Assembly: GCF_036898095.1 (NCBI RefSeq)
Contig: NC_090759.1
Span: 27,676,406 to 27,740,405 of the forward strand
Length of the DNA: 64,000 nucleotides
Reading direction: 5' to 3'
Source of the DNA: Palaemon carinicauda
Lineage: Eukaryota > Arthropoda > Malacostraca > Decapoda > Palaemonidae
Numbering within the stretch: the stretch's first letter is position 1; each line of letters opens with the position of its first letter. The notes under the pieces are model-generated. The model did not search any database and was not told the origin of the DNA. It saw only the letters and a program-made list of their open reading frames with translations. A program made the position numbers and the translations under genes. Shown here piece by piece: positions 1 to 10,747 of the stretch.

Positions 1-150
1 TTCTTAAAATGTTTTATTTTGATTGTTCATTATTTCTCATGTATTTTAGTTATTTATTTCCTTTCCTCACTAGGTTGTTTTTTTTTTTCTTGTTGGAACC
101 CTTGGGCTTATAGCATCTTCTTTTCGAACTAGGGTTATACCTTAACTAGA

Positions 151-201
<51 letters not shown>
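1..201 (+). mobile_element. LINE-A 3' end with (AAT)n tail
   Basis: This is the non-coding 3' terminus of LINE-A, the most frequent repeat in the window. It carries the hallmark blocks in order: CCTTTCCTCACTRGG, then CTTGGGCTTATAGCATCTT, then AACTAGGGTT, then an AAT tract from about 150 to 201. The left part lies outside the window. Family membership rests on copies at 11211, 20312 and 53981 that join the same 3' end to reverse-transcriptase coding remnants. Confidence 0.8.
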
Positions 202-202
<1 letters not shown>

Positions 203-808
203 TCGTGAAAGTAAACTAAACTGGTAATGCTATTAAAAAACATTACTAAACCATTCCGTCTATAAAAAAACATCTGTATGGACAAGTTTTTACGCAATTA
301 AAATTCGTTTTTATCATTCTTATCTTAATAAACATGACTGAAACATAACATTAAAAAATATTTTAATAAGTGTATTTTAAAAATCCATAACAATCTTCAC
401 ACCATTATAACATTCATATTATAAATAACAAAACGTAATGTTTGTATGTATACATTTTAACGCATGTATAACTATCTTTATTATTCTCATCTTGACAGAC
501 ATAAATGAAAAATAGTGAAAAACAATAAAGGAATCCTCAAAATTATCTAATTTTGTATACTTATAAAAGACACTAAACTATAAAAGAAGTGTTTTCTAAA
601 ACATTGTTTTTTTTTTTTAAACTACGCAATTGTTCTAGTTGCCAACGACGACCAAGACAATAGCGTCCTATGCAGCATCCTTGTAAGCAATAGTAGTGCG
701 CATCTGCACTTAAGAGATTCTTAAAGGTGAAGAGGAGTTTGGAGTTTGAGACCCGAGCTGGGAAAACCACTGCATCTGCCGCCTATATCTTGTGCTCTTT
801 GTGCTCTT

Positions 809-811
<3 letters not shown>
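202..811. other. AT-rich stretch without recognisable genes
   Basis: I see no supported coding exon, RNA gene or repeat family here. Open frames are short and lack splice context. Confidence 0.5.
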
Positions 812-873
<62 letters not shown>

Positions 874-1124
874 GTAAGGATTTTGGATGTCTCAAAGACT
901 TTTTAGTCCATTCGCGGAGACTACATTTTCTCTTTGGTAAAGCTATTTAGTTTTAAACATCTGAAGAGTTCTTATGATCTTGTCTAACTTATTCTTGAAC
1001 TCGTTTACCGTGTTACTGTTTACTACATTCGCTGGAAGACTATTCCAAGATTGGTTATTTTGTATGTAAAGAAATTGCCACATTGGGTGGTGTTGTATCT
1101 TTTCAATTACAGTTTGTATCTGGG

Positions 1125-1223
<99 letters not shown>

Positions 1224-1389
1224 ATAAGGATTTTGGATGTCTCTAAGACTTTTTAGTCCATCCGCGGAGACTACATTTTCTCTTTGGTAAAGCTATTTAG
1301 TTTTAAACATTTGAAGAGTTCTTATGATCTTGTCTAACTTATTCTTGAACTCGTTTACCGTGTTACTGTTTACTACATTCGCTGGAAGT

Positions 1390-1452
<63 letters not shown>

Positions 1453-1545
1453 GAAAGGATATCGGATGTTAGCTTTTAATTTAGAAAATTATTAGTGAGA
1501 AATACTAAGGATTACTGGTGTTAATATATTAATTCTTTAAACTGT

Positions 1546-1595
<50 letters not shown>
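812..1595. repeat. GA microsatellites with a duplicated 168-bp spacer
   Basis: GA runs lie at about 812-871, 1124-1220, 1391-1448 and 1546-1595. Between them, 871-1038 and 1221-1388 are equal-length (168 bp) and almost identical, differing at about four positions. Each copy is preceded by a GA run and ends in GCTGGAAG. The layout suggests unequal exchange or slippage between GA tracts. Confidence 0.85.
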
Positions 1596-1598
<3 letters not shown>

Positions 1599-1792
1599 TT
1601 CTAAAAGGATATGTTACCCCTTAATTATGAAAACTTAAAAACTTAAAGAGTGACAGATTGTGCGTTCCAGGTCACGTAACGAAGGAAAGGCTCCAGTGAA
1701 GTGTTCCAGCATTAATTAAATACTTCTTTATGTTAATCAACTTCCTGGAAATGCTGCTCCAGATATCGAAGTTGCAGACGACGGTTTAAAGG

Positions 1793-2035
1793 TTTAAAGG
1801 CAACTCATGGTTGACAGAGTTCAATGACCTTAGATGTCAGGATACCAGATAATTGATAATCAATTAATTAATCAATCATAAATGTCAGAGGCAAGGGACA
1901 GTGACATTGCCCTACAGACTGACCATATATTACATATGATCAGCGCCCAAGCCCCCTCTCCACCCAAGCTTAGGACCAAGGAGGGCCAGGCAATGTCTGC
2001 AGATGACTCAGCAGATACACCTATAAGCTCCCCAA
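1793..2035 (-). mobile_element. tRNA-derived SINE, 5'-truncated copy
   Basis: This is the reverse complement of the body of the SINE at 5763-6056. It shares GGCAAGGGACAGTGACATTG, GATCAGCGCCCAAGC and AAGGAGGGCCAGGCAATG. The tRNA-like head is missing, and the 3' end is interrupted by about 45 bp of AT-rich sequence at about 1830-1875. Confidence 0.7.
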
Positions 2036-2232
2036 CAATGACAAAAAAATTAAAATATTAAATAAAACAAAATTATGGTTCTGTCACTGGATTCACCTGA
2101 ACAAAATGTTAAAATTTCTTCCTTGGCACATGGTACAATTACTTGTACAGTAAATATAAAATATAAAAAAGGCATAAAGAAATAGGAATAAGATAACCAA
2201 AGAAATGGTATTTTTACAACTCATATAGATCA

Positions 2233-2280
2233 ATGAAATGAAAAATGCATTAGCATTAAGAGGTAGGGTATAAGCTTCCA

Positions 2281-2325
<45 letters not shown>

Positions 2326-2366
2326 CATTAGCTTTAAGAGGTAGGGGTTATGCTTCCATTAAAGGA

Positions 2367-2407
<41 letters not shown>

Positions 2408-2452
2408 ATGCTTTAGCTTTAAGAGGTAGGGGTTATGCTTCCATTAAAGGAT

Positions 2453-2491
<39 letters not shown>

Positions 2492-2531
2492 CATTAGCTT
2501 TAAGAGGTAGGGGTTATGCTTCCATTAAAGG

Positions 2532-2575
<44 letters not shown>

Positions 2576-2613
2576 ATTAGCTTTAAGAGGTAAAGGTTAT
2601 GCTTCCATTAAAG

Positions 2614-2654
<41 letters not shown>

Positions 2655-2692
2655 ATTAGCTTTAAGAGGTAAAGGTTATGCTTCCATTAAAG

Positions 2693-2735
<43 letters not shown>
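2233..2735. repeat. Compound minisatellite: GA runs alternating with a ~46-bp unit
   Basis: Six copies of a unit of the form GCATTAGCTTTAAGAGGTAG...TTATGCTTCCATTAAAGGATG start near 2243, 2322, 2407, 2487, 2574 and 2653. Each is separated by a GA run of 30-45 bp. The last four copies are most alike, and the first is the most diverged. No coding potential. Confidence 0.9.
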
Positions 2736-2739
<4 letters not shown>

Positions 2740-2937
2740 ATCATTCTCTCCTGAAAATCCTATCTGGGAGAAATTCCCTTTGGACGCAATCATGCTCCAG
2801 AGTGTGATATATCAAGGTCTACAGAGAACAGACCTTGTGATAATTAATTTTCCCTCCCGAGGAGATCATTTCCGGCTAGGAAATATATAAATAAATAAAA
2901 TGAATGAATAAATGAAAAAGTAATAACTAATGCCCTT

Positions 2938-3210
2938 AATAGCCCATATAAACTAGTGACATTATTGTTATCGCTAATATTCATAGCATAATTTGAGTCT
3001 AGAAAATAAACGTATTTGCCAAAAGATATATTTAATGTCTATAATATCCTATTTAAACTCGTGACAATATTGTTTCGTTAAATATTCATAGCATAATTAG
3101 CGCCTAGAAAATAAATGTATATATTTGGCAAAAGTTATATTTAATCCCTATAATATCCTATTTAAGCTCGTGACAATATTGTTACCACTTAATATTCATA
3201 GCATATTAGG
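2938..3210. repeat. ~105-bp satellite, two and a half units
   Basis: Units lie at 2938-3041, 3042-3150 and a partial third at 3151-3210. Shared blocks are CGTGACAATATTGTT, ATATTCATAGCATAATT and TAGAAAATAAAYGTAT. The third unit stops abruptly where LINE-C sequence begins. Confidence 0.8.
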
Positions 3211-3533
3211 GTCAAACTATTGGAACCTAGGTATATGTCTACTTTAGGCTCCAGAGCCTTTAAATATGCGGCCCCGAGACTATATAATAAGCTCCCACGA
3301 AACATTCGAATGATTGAAGACATTAAGGCTTTCAAGAGGAAACTGAAGACTTTCTTATTTGATGAGTCTTTTGACAGTGACGAATTAACAGTAAATGAAG
3401 AATATGAGACATGAAACGTTAAATACTCTGAACGAATAAGATAAAACGATAGTGGAGGTCCTGTAGAGAGTGGGGTTCCCCTGGTGTATGAGACCGGAAA
3501 AGCAGCCATCAAAGTAAAGTAAGTAAAGTAAGC
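3211..3533 (+). mobile_element. LINE-C 3' fragment, reverse-transcriptase C-terminus
   Basis: From 3220 to 3414 the plus strand reads as the C-terminal tail typical of non-LTR retrotransposon ORF2 proteins, with RAFKYAAPRLYNKLPRNIR followed by an IKAFKRKLKTFLF-like stretch and a stop. A ~100-bp 3' UTR follows and ends in an AAGT-repeat tail at about 3512-3533. No polymerase motifs remain, so this is a 5'-truncated dead copy. Its clade is not resolved. It interrupts a satellite unit on its left. Confidence 0.75.
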
Positions 3534-3669
3534 TCAGCTACCTATGATTCTCAAATCGTTCCATTACCTTATTTATACACGTTTCATAAAAGCAATCTCC
3601 AATATTTTGGCTCGTTAATTAAGAGTTGAAAATAAATGTAGCGTGTGTATGTAACACGTGCTAAACCAA

Positions 3670-3707
3670 GATATCAATACACAACAGCAAAGATGAGACG
3701 TATTATC

Positions 3708-3750
<43 letters not shown>

Positions 3751-3785
3751 ACAACAGCAAAGATAAGGCGTATTATCTAAGAGTC

Positions 3786-3839
<54 letters not shown>

Positions 3840-3878
3840 ATCAATACACAACAGCAAAGATGAGACGTATTATCTAAG

Positions 3879-3948
<70 letters not shown>
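3670..3948. repeat. Compound CT microsatellite with a ~40-bp unit, three copies
   Basis: A unit containing ACACAACAGCAAAGATGAG and CGTATTATCTAAG occurs near 3670, 3749 and 3837. Each copy is followed by a long CT run. The architecture is the same as at 2233-2735 but the unit is unrelated. Confidence 0.85.
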
Positions 3949-3950
<2 letters not shown>

Positions 3951-4582
3951 ACACACATTTTCAGAGTATGGGACGTTCCAAACCAACAAAGAAAAAAGAA
4001 AAACACGAAAAATAAATTTCATTATGCCTTGGCATTCTCCCCACAATTCAGTTTTCCACAATCTCCATAGCCTGCACTAGGCAAGAGTGTGAAACGTCCT
4101 AAAATGATGAGCTTTCATGATGGATATCATATAAAAATATACCTAGGTAGGGCACACCAAGGGTGGGGGGTGGATATGTCAAGAGGTTCTCAGATCCACC
4201 GGAGGGGGTACCCTACCAGCCGTACCTGCTAGACATGCTAAGCAACTCCAAGCAATGACTCAATGTGACACATCATAAACCCAAGAATAATCGTGAGGTC
4301 GCTCAGAAATCCATATACAATGTCAGCTAAACGTGCGAGTGTATTTGTGAGCAAATTGTCAGTTGTGGACCCATAATATGTAGATGTCAGTTGCAAATGT
4401 CTGTATTGTATAGACATTCATCATCGGCAAGTTGCCAACATTTTCCCCTGTAAACAGAGGCTAAAAAGGAAGAAGAATGGGATTCATCTCTAAAAGAACC
4501 AAAATAGAAAGTAGTTAGGGAAACCTGAAGTTGGAAGACTGAAATAAATAGTAAGCTATGACGAAAAAAACCTTAAACTATA

Positions 4583-4918
4583 TTCATATGAATTTAACAG
4601 GTAAAGTTTATTCATATGAATTTAATAGGTAAAGTTTATTCACATGAATTTAACAGGTAAAGTTTATTCACATGAATTTAACAGGTAAAGTTTATCCATA
4701 TGAATTCAACAGGTAAAGTTTATCCATATGAATTTAACAGGTAAAGTTTATTCATTTGAATTTAACATGTAAAGTTTATTCATATGAATTTAACATGTAA
4801 ACTTTATTCATATGAATTTAACATGTAAACTTTATTCATATGAATTTAACATGTAAAGTTTATTCATATGAATTTAACAGGTAAAGTTTATTCATATGAA
4901 TTTAACAGGTAAAGTTTA
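4583..4918. repeat. 28-bp minisatellite, 12 units
   Basis: Twelve exact-length 28-bp units (336 bp) each contain the palindrome TTCATATGAA followed by TTTAACAGGTAAAGTTTA. Variation is limited to a few positions: AGGTAAAGT, ATGTAAAGT or ATGTAAACT, and CATATG, CACATG or CATTTG. Adjacent units tend to share variants, as expected from local tandem turnover. Confidence 0.95.
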
Positions 4919-5232
4919 TATAAGTTTCCAGCTGTTAAGTTAATTGGCGCAGTTTAAGCTGATTTTGGGTATAGCAATTCCGACAAGGGGCAAGACAATA
5001 CAAGGGAAATAAAGATGCCAGGTCTGGACTTCTGGTCTCACAATAACCAACCAAGAAATCAGTCCGCGTTCCAGAGAACCATCATCGAATACAAATATAT
5101 GCAAATTTATATTCGATACAGAATTGAAGTTGATAAAAAACAAAAATTTCATTAATTCAAAAGTATACTTGATCAAAATGACAATGGTTACTTCATAACC
5201 ATCTCTCCTATGTAACAAAGACCAAATAGCTG

Positions 5233-5233
5233 G

Positions 5234-5283
<50 letters not shown>

Positions 5284-5300
5284 ATGTGTGTGTGTGTGCG
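5233..5300. repeat. (AT)n-(TG)n microsatellite
   Basis: A perfect AT run is followed by TG repeats. Low-complexity DNA. Confidence 0.95.
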
Positions 5301-5434
5301 CGTATGTGTAATTTATTTCTTGTCACGCTCAGGGGGAATAGTGAGTAGTCTTACCCTGGTGAGAGAGGGTAGGTACCCTGAGAGGTACACTAGGAAACGA
5401 CTCTCTCCCACAAATTGGCGAACCAGCGGGTTGT

Positions 5435-5444
5435 AGTTATTATT

Positions 5445-5502
<58 letters not shown>

Positions 5503-5550
5503 GCTAGGCTATAACCCTAGTTGGAAAAGCAAGATGCTATAAGCCCAAGG
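5435..5550 (-). mobile_element. LINE-A 3' end, very short copy
   Basis: An ATT tract (the tail in reverse complement) is followed by TAACCCTAGTTGGAAAAGCA and AGATGCTATAAGCCCAAGGG. Only the terminal ~50 bp of the element plus its tail remain. Confidence 0.8.
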
Positions 5551-5762
5551 GGGAGGGTGGGAAGGGCTGAATCTGTGTGCTTATCTAATTATTCCGAAGT
5601 TCTTTTTGGCTGCTCGGCTACACTAGTTTATGAACTATGGTATTATCCAATCAGGAATATAATAAATCGACGTATAACCATAAATACCACATGTCAATGA
5701 TGGAGACTAAATCCTTTACATGAAGAATAGTGGTAATGAAGGAATGTCTTATCTAAAAAGTA

Positions 5763-6056
5763 AGGTGGCCGAGGTGGTAACGTCCCTGACCGGTAAACGC
5801 CAGACTGGGATTCGAGTCCCCGCTCAGACTCGTTAGTTTCTTTAGTCGCTGCAACCTCACCAGCCTTGTGAGCTAAGGATGGGGAGGGCAGCCTATAGAT
5901 CTATCTGCTGAGTCATCAGCTGCCATTGCCGGACCATCCTTCGTCCTAGCTTGGGCGCTGATCATATGTATATATGGTCAGTCTCTAGGGCATTGTCCTG
6001 CTCGATAGGGCAATGTCACTGTCCCTTGCCTTTGCCATTCATGAGCGGCCTTTAAA
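5763..6056 (+). mobile_element. tRNA-Leu-like SINE, full-length reference copy
   Basis: The head carries an A box TGGCCGAGGTGG at 5766-5777, which matches TRGYNNARNNGG exactly. A B box GATTCGAGTCC lies at 5809-5819, one mismatch from GGTTCGANTCC, 31 bp downstream. CGCCAGACT between the boxes resembles the anticodon arm of tRNA-Leu, so a leucine tRNA ancestor is inferred. A tRNA-unrelated body follows (CTGCAACCTCACC, GCTGAGTCATCAGC, GGGCGCTGATCATATG) and ends in GAGCGGCCTTTAAA. Related copies lie at 1793, 10748, 10949 and 14321. Pol III transcription from the internal promoter is expected of the class, not shown. Confidence 0.75.
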
Positions 6057-6667
6057 CCATTGCTTTAGCTTAGATCCTCCCCTCTGGAACATCTTGTCGA
6101 TATCCTGCCCTCAGAAAATGGTAGATTTTTCCAAAATAAAACATTGGGGCATCGGAAGGCAAAGGAAAACTCGGGGCAGTGCAAACATCACCTCACTAGC
6201 TCTGAGGATACGGGTAGGGGCTAATAGGGGGGGGGGGTGTTGGAGTCCCCCACCAGGATGAGGTTAGGTTATGCTAGGCTAGTTAGTTACGGTAAAGTTG
6301 AGAAAAGAAGGTCAGGTACGTAAAGTAGTAAGTCCCTATGAAAGCCAGTCATAACATCGCATTTCTGTATAGCTCAACATGCAACAATTAAATCTATCAA
6401 TTAATCAATATTCAAAATATGAAGTAAACAGTAACTTTCAATTGGCCATACGATCACAACAGTTCAGCTTTTCCTCTCAGAGAGGGGAGGGAGGAGGGAG
6501 AGGGGGTAGGGAGATTGGGAGGAGTAATGCAAGGGAGGTGATTTCGTCAATACATAAATCAATGACTTGCAGCTGAGGGGCCGCAAGGGGAAAACCTTCC
6601 AGGGCAGGCTGGAAGGTGGGAGGGGGGAAATATGACTCGCAGTCATGCAGGGTGAATGCGAGGTCTT

Positions 6668-6733
<66 letters not shown>

Positions 6734-6859
6734 TGAATTCAGTACCTAACCTGCCCATATGCGGCAGGGCACCTGACATGCGAAAATTATTCAAGCTTAG
6801 GCAATCTAAAAAATTTAAATTTACAGTACTTTCATACCCATAAGTGTACACTTGGGTAC
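6057..6859. other. Non-coding stretch with a (GA)n tract
   Basis: No gene is recognised. A perfect GA run lies at about 6670-6731, and a purine-rich patch (GGGAGGGAGGAGG) near 6484. A G-run of about ten is near 6228. Confidence 0.6.
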
Positions 6860-7078
6860 ACTATTCTATACAACTTCTCTTCCTCTTGTTTTGTTAAAGT
6901 TTTTATAGTTTATATAAGAAATATTTATTTTAATGTCATTGTTCTTAAAATATTCTATTTTTCCTTGTTTCCTTTCCTCACTGGGGTATTTTCCCTGTCG
7001 GGGCCCCTGGGCTTATAGCATCTTGCTTTTTCAACTAAGGTTGTAGCTTAGCAAGTAGTAGTAATAATAATAATAATA
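6860..7078 (+). mobile_element. LINE-A 3' end
   Basis: It begins CTTCTCTTCCTCTTGTTTTG and runs through the CTCACTGGGGTATTTTCCCT, GGGCTTATAGCATCTTGC and GTTGTAGCTTAGCAAGTAGT blocks into a short AAT tail. This is the longer-3'UTR subtype (A2) also seen at 8175, 16271 and 26592. Confidence 0.8.
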
Positions 7079-7282
7079 CAATAAGTACAATTGCATTAAC
7101 GAGTACAATTAATTATAGTTGAAAGTCTTCCAAGATGTGCCTGCTTAATGTAAATAATGCCTTATATATTGCCTTAATCTATTGAACTAAGAAATATCAG
7201 TGAATAAGGTAAAAATACCTGACCCAAAATAATCATCCCCAGTAATTTTTCTTACCAATGTTAGTAAATATTGCTTGTTTGT

Positions 7283-7633
7283 TTTCAAAGATTCAATCTT
7301 ATTTCTCTTCCTCTTGTTTTCTTAAAGTTTTTATAGTTTACATCTAAATGATTTGTTGTGATGATGTTGCTGTTCTTAAAATATTTTATTTTAATTGTAA
7401 ATAACTTCTCTTGTTATTTCCTTTCCTCACTAGGCTACTTTCCCTGTTGGAGCTGATGATGTTGCTGCTCTTAAAATATTTTATTTTAATTATAAATAAC
7501 TTCTCTTGTTATTTCCTTTCCTCACTAGGTTATTTTCCCTGTTGGAGCTGTCGGGCATATAGCATTCTGCTTTTCCAACTAGGGTTGTAGCTTAGCAATT
7601 AATAATAATAAAAATAATAATAATAATAATAAA

Positions 7634-7673
<40 letters not shown>

Positions 7674-7759
7674 TAATAATAATAATAAAATAAAAATAAT
7701 AATAATAATAACAAAAATGATAATAAAAATAATATCAATAATAATAATAATAATAATAA
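7283..7759 (+). mobile_element. LINE-A (A2) 3' end with internal 95-bp duplication
   Basis: The 3' UTR contains a tandem duplication at 7360-7454 and 7455-7549, each starting GATGATGTTGCTG and ending TTGGAGCT. An imperfect AAT/AAAT tract runs from about 7600 to 7759. Confidence 0.85.
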
Positions 7760-8174
7760 CTAACGTTCAAAAGATTTTCCAGTTCTATCCTGAAAGATTG
7801 ACTTCCAAATAGATTTGGTTATGTCTCATGTAAGTGCAAATGACGAAGAAAACTTGCGTGTACATAATGCTCTTGAAATGGAACACTTATGTACACCAGA
7901 TAAGGATGCATTACTGTTCTCAAGAAGCATACTAAATATACACACAAGACACGCGAGCCACAGGTAAAGTATGATTCATATTAAATAAACATTCCAAATA
8001 TAAACTGTAGTATATATATCAAAACTATTTGTGCCATATATTTAGAACTTAACCTCCAACCTAAATATTTTTGAAATAAAATATAACTTAAAACTAATTA
8101 AATCATTGTCTTTCATCACCTATTCCAGAATGAATAAAAATAGGCAGCATCTTAGCAGCATTCATTGTACATTT

Positions 8175-8540
8175 AGAGACTCTTTAGCTATGGTAAGCAG
8201 CTCTTCTGGGAGGACACTCCAAAATCAAACCATTGTTCTCGAGTCTTGGGTAGTGCTATGGCCTCTGTACCATGGTCTTCCACTGTCTTGGGAGTTCTCT
8301 TGCTTGAGGGTATACTCGGGCACACTTCTATTTTATTTCTCTTCCTCTTGCTTTGTTAAGTTTTTTTATATTCTATGTAGAAATATCTATTCTAATGTAG
8401 TTACTGATCTTAAAATATTTCATTTTTCCATGTTACCATTCCTCACTGGGCTAATTTCCCTATTGGAGGCCTTGGGCTTATAGCATACTGCTTTTCCAAT
8501 TAGGGTTGTAGCTTAGTAGGTAATAATAATAAAGATTATC
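8175..8540 (+). mobile_element. LINE-A (A2) 3' end, longer copy
   Basis: It starts with AGACTCTTTAGCTATGGTAA and carries CACTCCAAAATCAAACCATT, TCTTGGGTAGTGCTATGGCC and CTTGAGGGTATACTCGGG before the usual terminal blocks and a short AAT tail. The same upstream blocks recur in reverse at 16271 and 57432, which defines subtype A2. Confidence 0.8.
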
Positions 8541-8689
8541 GGCAATTGCCTTATTCTTTCTGATGTTATTTTAATTTATTTCCTTATTTTATAGTGTTTT
8601 GCTTATTGGCTTATATCTATTTTAAAATAGATATATGCGAACTGCATTATCAATACTTTCTTTGTTTCAAATTACCTATTCTAATCATA

Positions 8690-8910
8690 TGACACATCTG
8701 TTTTGATGTTGTTACTGTTTTTAGAATAATCTATTGTTAATTTTTTCTCATCGTTTATTTATTTTCTAACTTCCTTTCCTCACTGGGCTATTTTTCCCCA
8801 TTGGAGCCCTTGGGCTTATAGCATCTTGCTTTTCCAACTAGGGTTGTAGCTTGGCTTATAATAATAATAACAATAATAATAATAACAATAATAATAATAA
8901 TCAGCGGAAG
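8690..8910 (+). mobile_element. LINE-A (A1) 3' end
   Basis: It carries ATGACACATCTGTTTTGATG, GTTACTGTTTTTAGAAT and the terminal GGGCTTATAGCATCTTGC and GTTGTAGCTTGGC blocks, then AAT/AAC repeats. Confidence 0.8.
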
Positions 8911-8960
8911 AGTCAACAACAATATTGATAATATATCTTATAAAATAAAGACCGTGTCTA

Positions 8961-8962
<2 letters not shown>

Positions 8963-9029
<67 letters not shown>

Positions 9030-9201
9030 TTCCGGTTGTGCTCAGCGGCATGCCAAACGTGAACTACATGGTCTCTGGCCATCCCTCAGGTAGGGGAGAG
9101 AGAGTAGTTATACCCTGGGAGAGGGGGGGACCCAGAGAGGTACACTCGGAAACCACACGCTCTTTTTGACGAGTCGCGTACACTAATAATAATAATAAAT
9201 C

Positions 9202-9241
<40 letters not shown>
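8963..9241. repeat. (AT)n and (AAT)n microsatellites
   Basis: A perfect AT run lies at 8963-9028 and an AAT tract at about 9186-9241. The ~150 bp between them is unique-looking, with short G/A-rich patches. Confidence 0.9.
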
Positions 9242-9242
<1 letters not shown>

Positions 9243-9728
9243 TCCCTCCATCCATTTTTTGGCAAAGCTTCATTAAGCCAAACTGAGACTGAAAGGAACC
9301 AACACAACGGCCGGACTGAATGAGACGGATATCCATTCAGCCATTCATCCACGTCTGAATTTGGAGGCTCTCAAATATCTCATTTCGTGCATAAGGTGGG
9401 CCAGGTTTAAAAAAGGACGTGCAGGGAAAAGAAAAAATCTATGTGAACGGAGAGAAATTGCAGGACCATTTTGCTATTAACCTTTTGGTAATGTAAATTT
9501 AAAGATAAAATTGCACTTTGATTTTAACTTACGTTAATTCACTAATTTAATTAAATACCGCGATGATATATCAACATACATCATTTCGGTATAATTCTTT
9601 CTCGAATTAACGCAATCTATAAAATTTAGTTTCTCAAACCTTCATTTCCTATTCAAAATTTTTCCTCACATTGGAGGTTTCCCCCAAATCAACCATCTCA
9701 TTTTTATTTCCTCTTCAAAACTCCTTTT

Positions 9729-9772
<44 letters not shown>

Positions 9773-10208
9773 GGAAATTCCAAGCTTCGGGTTCTTTCAT
9801 ACAATCTTCCTCAAAACATGACCGGCGAAAAAGCTCCATTGAAGCAAAAATACAAGAGAAAAAAAATCCTTGTGAGACCTCCCCAACTCTTCCTGACCCC
9901 ACCCCCCTTAACCAAAGAAACACCAAGTAAACTATGTCTCAAGAGAGACTCCGTCTATTAACGAATGACCTAATTAAACAGTTTCCGGTCTCCTGTCTGG
10001 TTCACTGGCCCCTTCAAACAACCGTTTTGTATTTTCTTCAACATATTTCAAGATAACACGATTATTAAAAATGCTGTGTGCTATTCATGTTGATATATTT
10101 ACACGATCCAGGATGTTGAAAATCCACACAAGTAAAACTACAAAACAATTAAACACTACCAAATGCATGGCAGTCAAAACACTTCCGTCAAAGAATCACA
10201 AACAATTT
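9242..10208. other. No gene recognised; one (CT)n tract
   Basis: Apart from a CT microsatellite at about 9731-9770, nothing here can be assigned to a gene or a repeat family. Confidence 0.5.
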
Positions 10209-10275
10209 TGTTTCATTAGTTGATGTCGGCTACCCCCCAAAATTGGGGGAAGTGCCTTGGTATACGCATGTATGT

Positions 10276-10342
<67 letters not shown>
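10209..10342 (+). mobile_element. LINE-B 3' terminus running into an (AT)n tract
   Basis: About 70 bp match the end of LINE-B at 41497-42689: TTGATGTCGGCTACCCCCC, the AATTGGGGG arm of the hairpin, AAGTGCCTTGGTATA and an ATGT tail. The tail passes directly into a perfect AT run at about 10275-10342. Confidence 0.8.
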
Positions 10343-10345
<3 letters not shown>

Positions 10346-10747
10346 CACTAACAGGGGGTACCAGGAGGTTAGTTTCAAACTTGCTTCTCCAGACCAATCT
10401 TTACATCACAAGCAACAACATAACCACAACTTACTCTCCGGCAGAAAATGGTTGAGAAACAGGAAACCAATTATTGTTCTCTTCAAAAGAAAAAAAAAAC
10501 AGCACACCCAAAGAGTATGACTCATCAGGGGTTGGGAAGAGGTTACTGTACGGGCCAACTCTTATATTACATCTCTTATCTGCCTCTAAGAGGAACAAAG
10601 CAAACACCGCGTATGATAAGGCATGACAGGATTTCCTGATAAAGGCTGCGATAAGGATAATAAAAGCAACAAAAAAGCAAATATGTGACAAACTTCTTCA
10701 CAGCAAATAGAGCACCAACGCTTACACTTATCCAATTGAGATTCCCG

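Noticed and set aside
3773..4061. Arg-Glu or Leu-Ser repeat proteins (also at 6477, 12110, 19740, 25591)
   Set aside because: Translations of GA/CT microsatellites; they have no conserved sequence outside the repeat.
4583..4918. Possible CRISPR-like array
   Set aside because: Units are contiguous with no unique spacers, and the context is animal DNA; this is a minisatellite.
5763..5835. Functional tRNA gene
   Set aside because: The head has A and B boxes, but the cloverleaf is incomplete, there is no clear acceptor stem, and the same sequence continues into a dispersed SINE body.
6013..6261. 82-codon plus-strand frame
   Set aside because: It begins inside the SINE 3' end and runs into a G-run region; there is no independent support.
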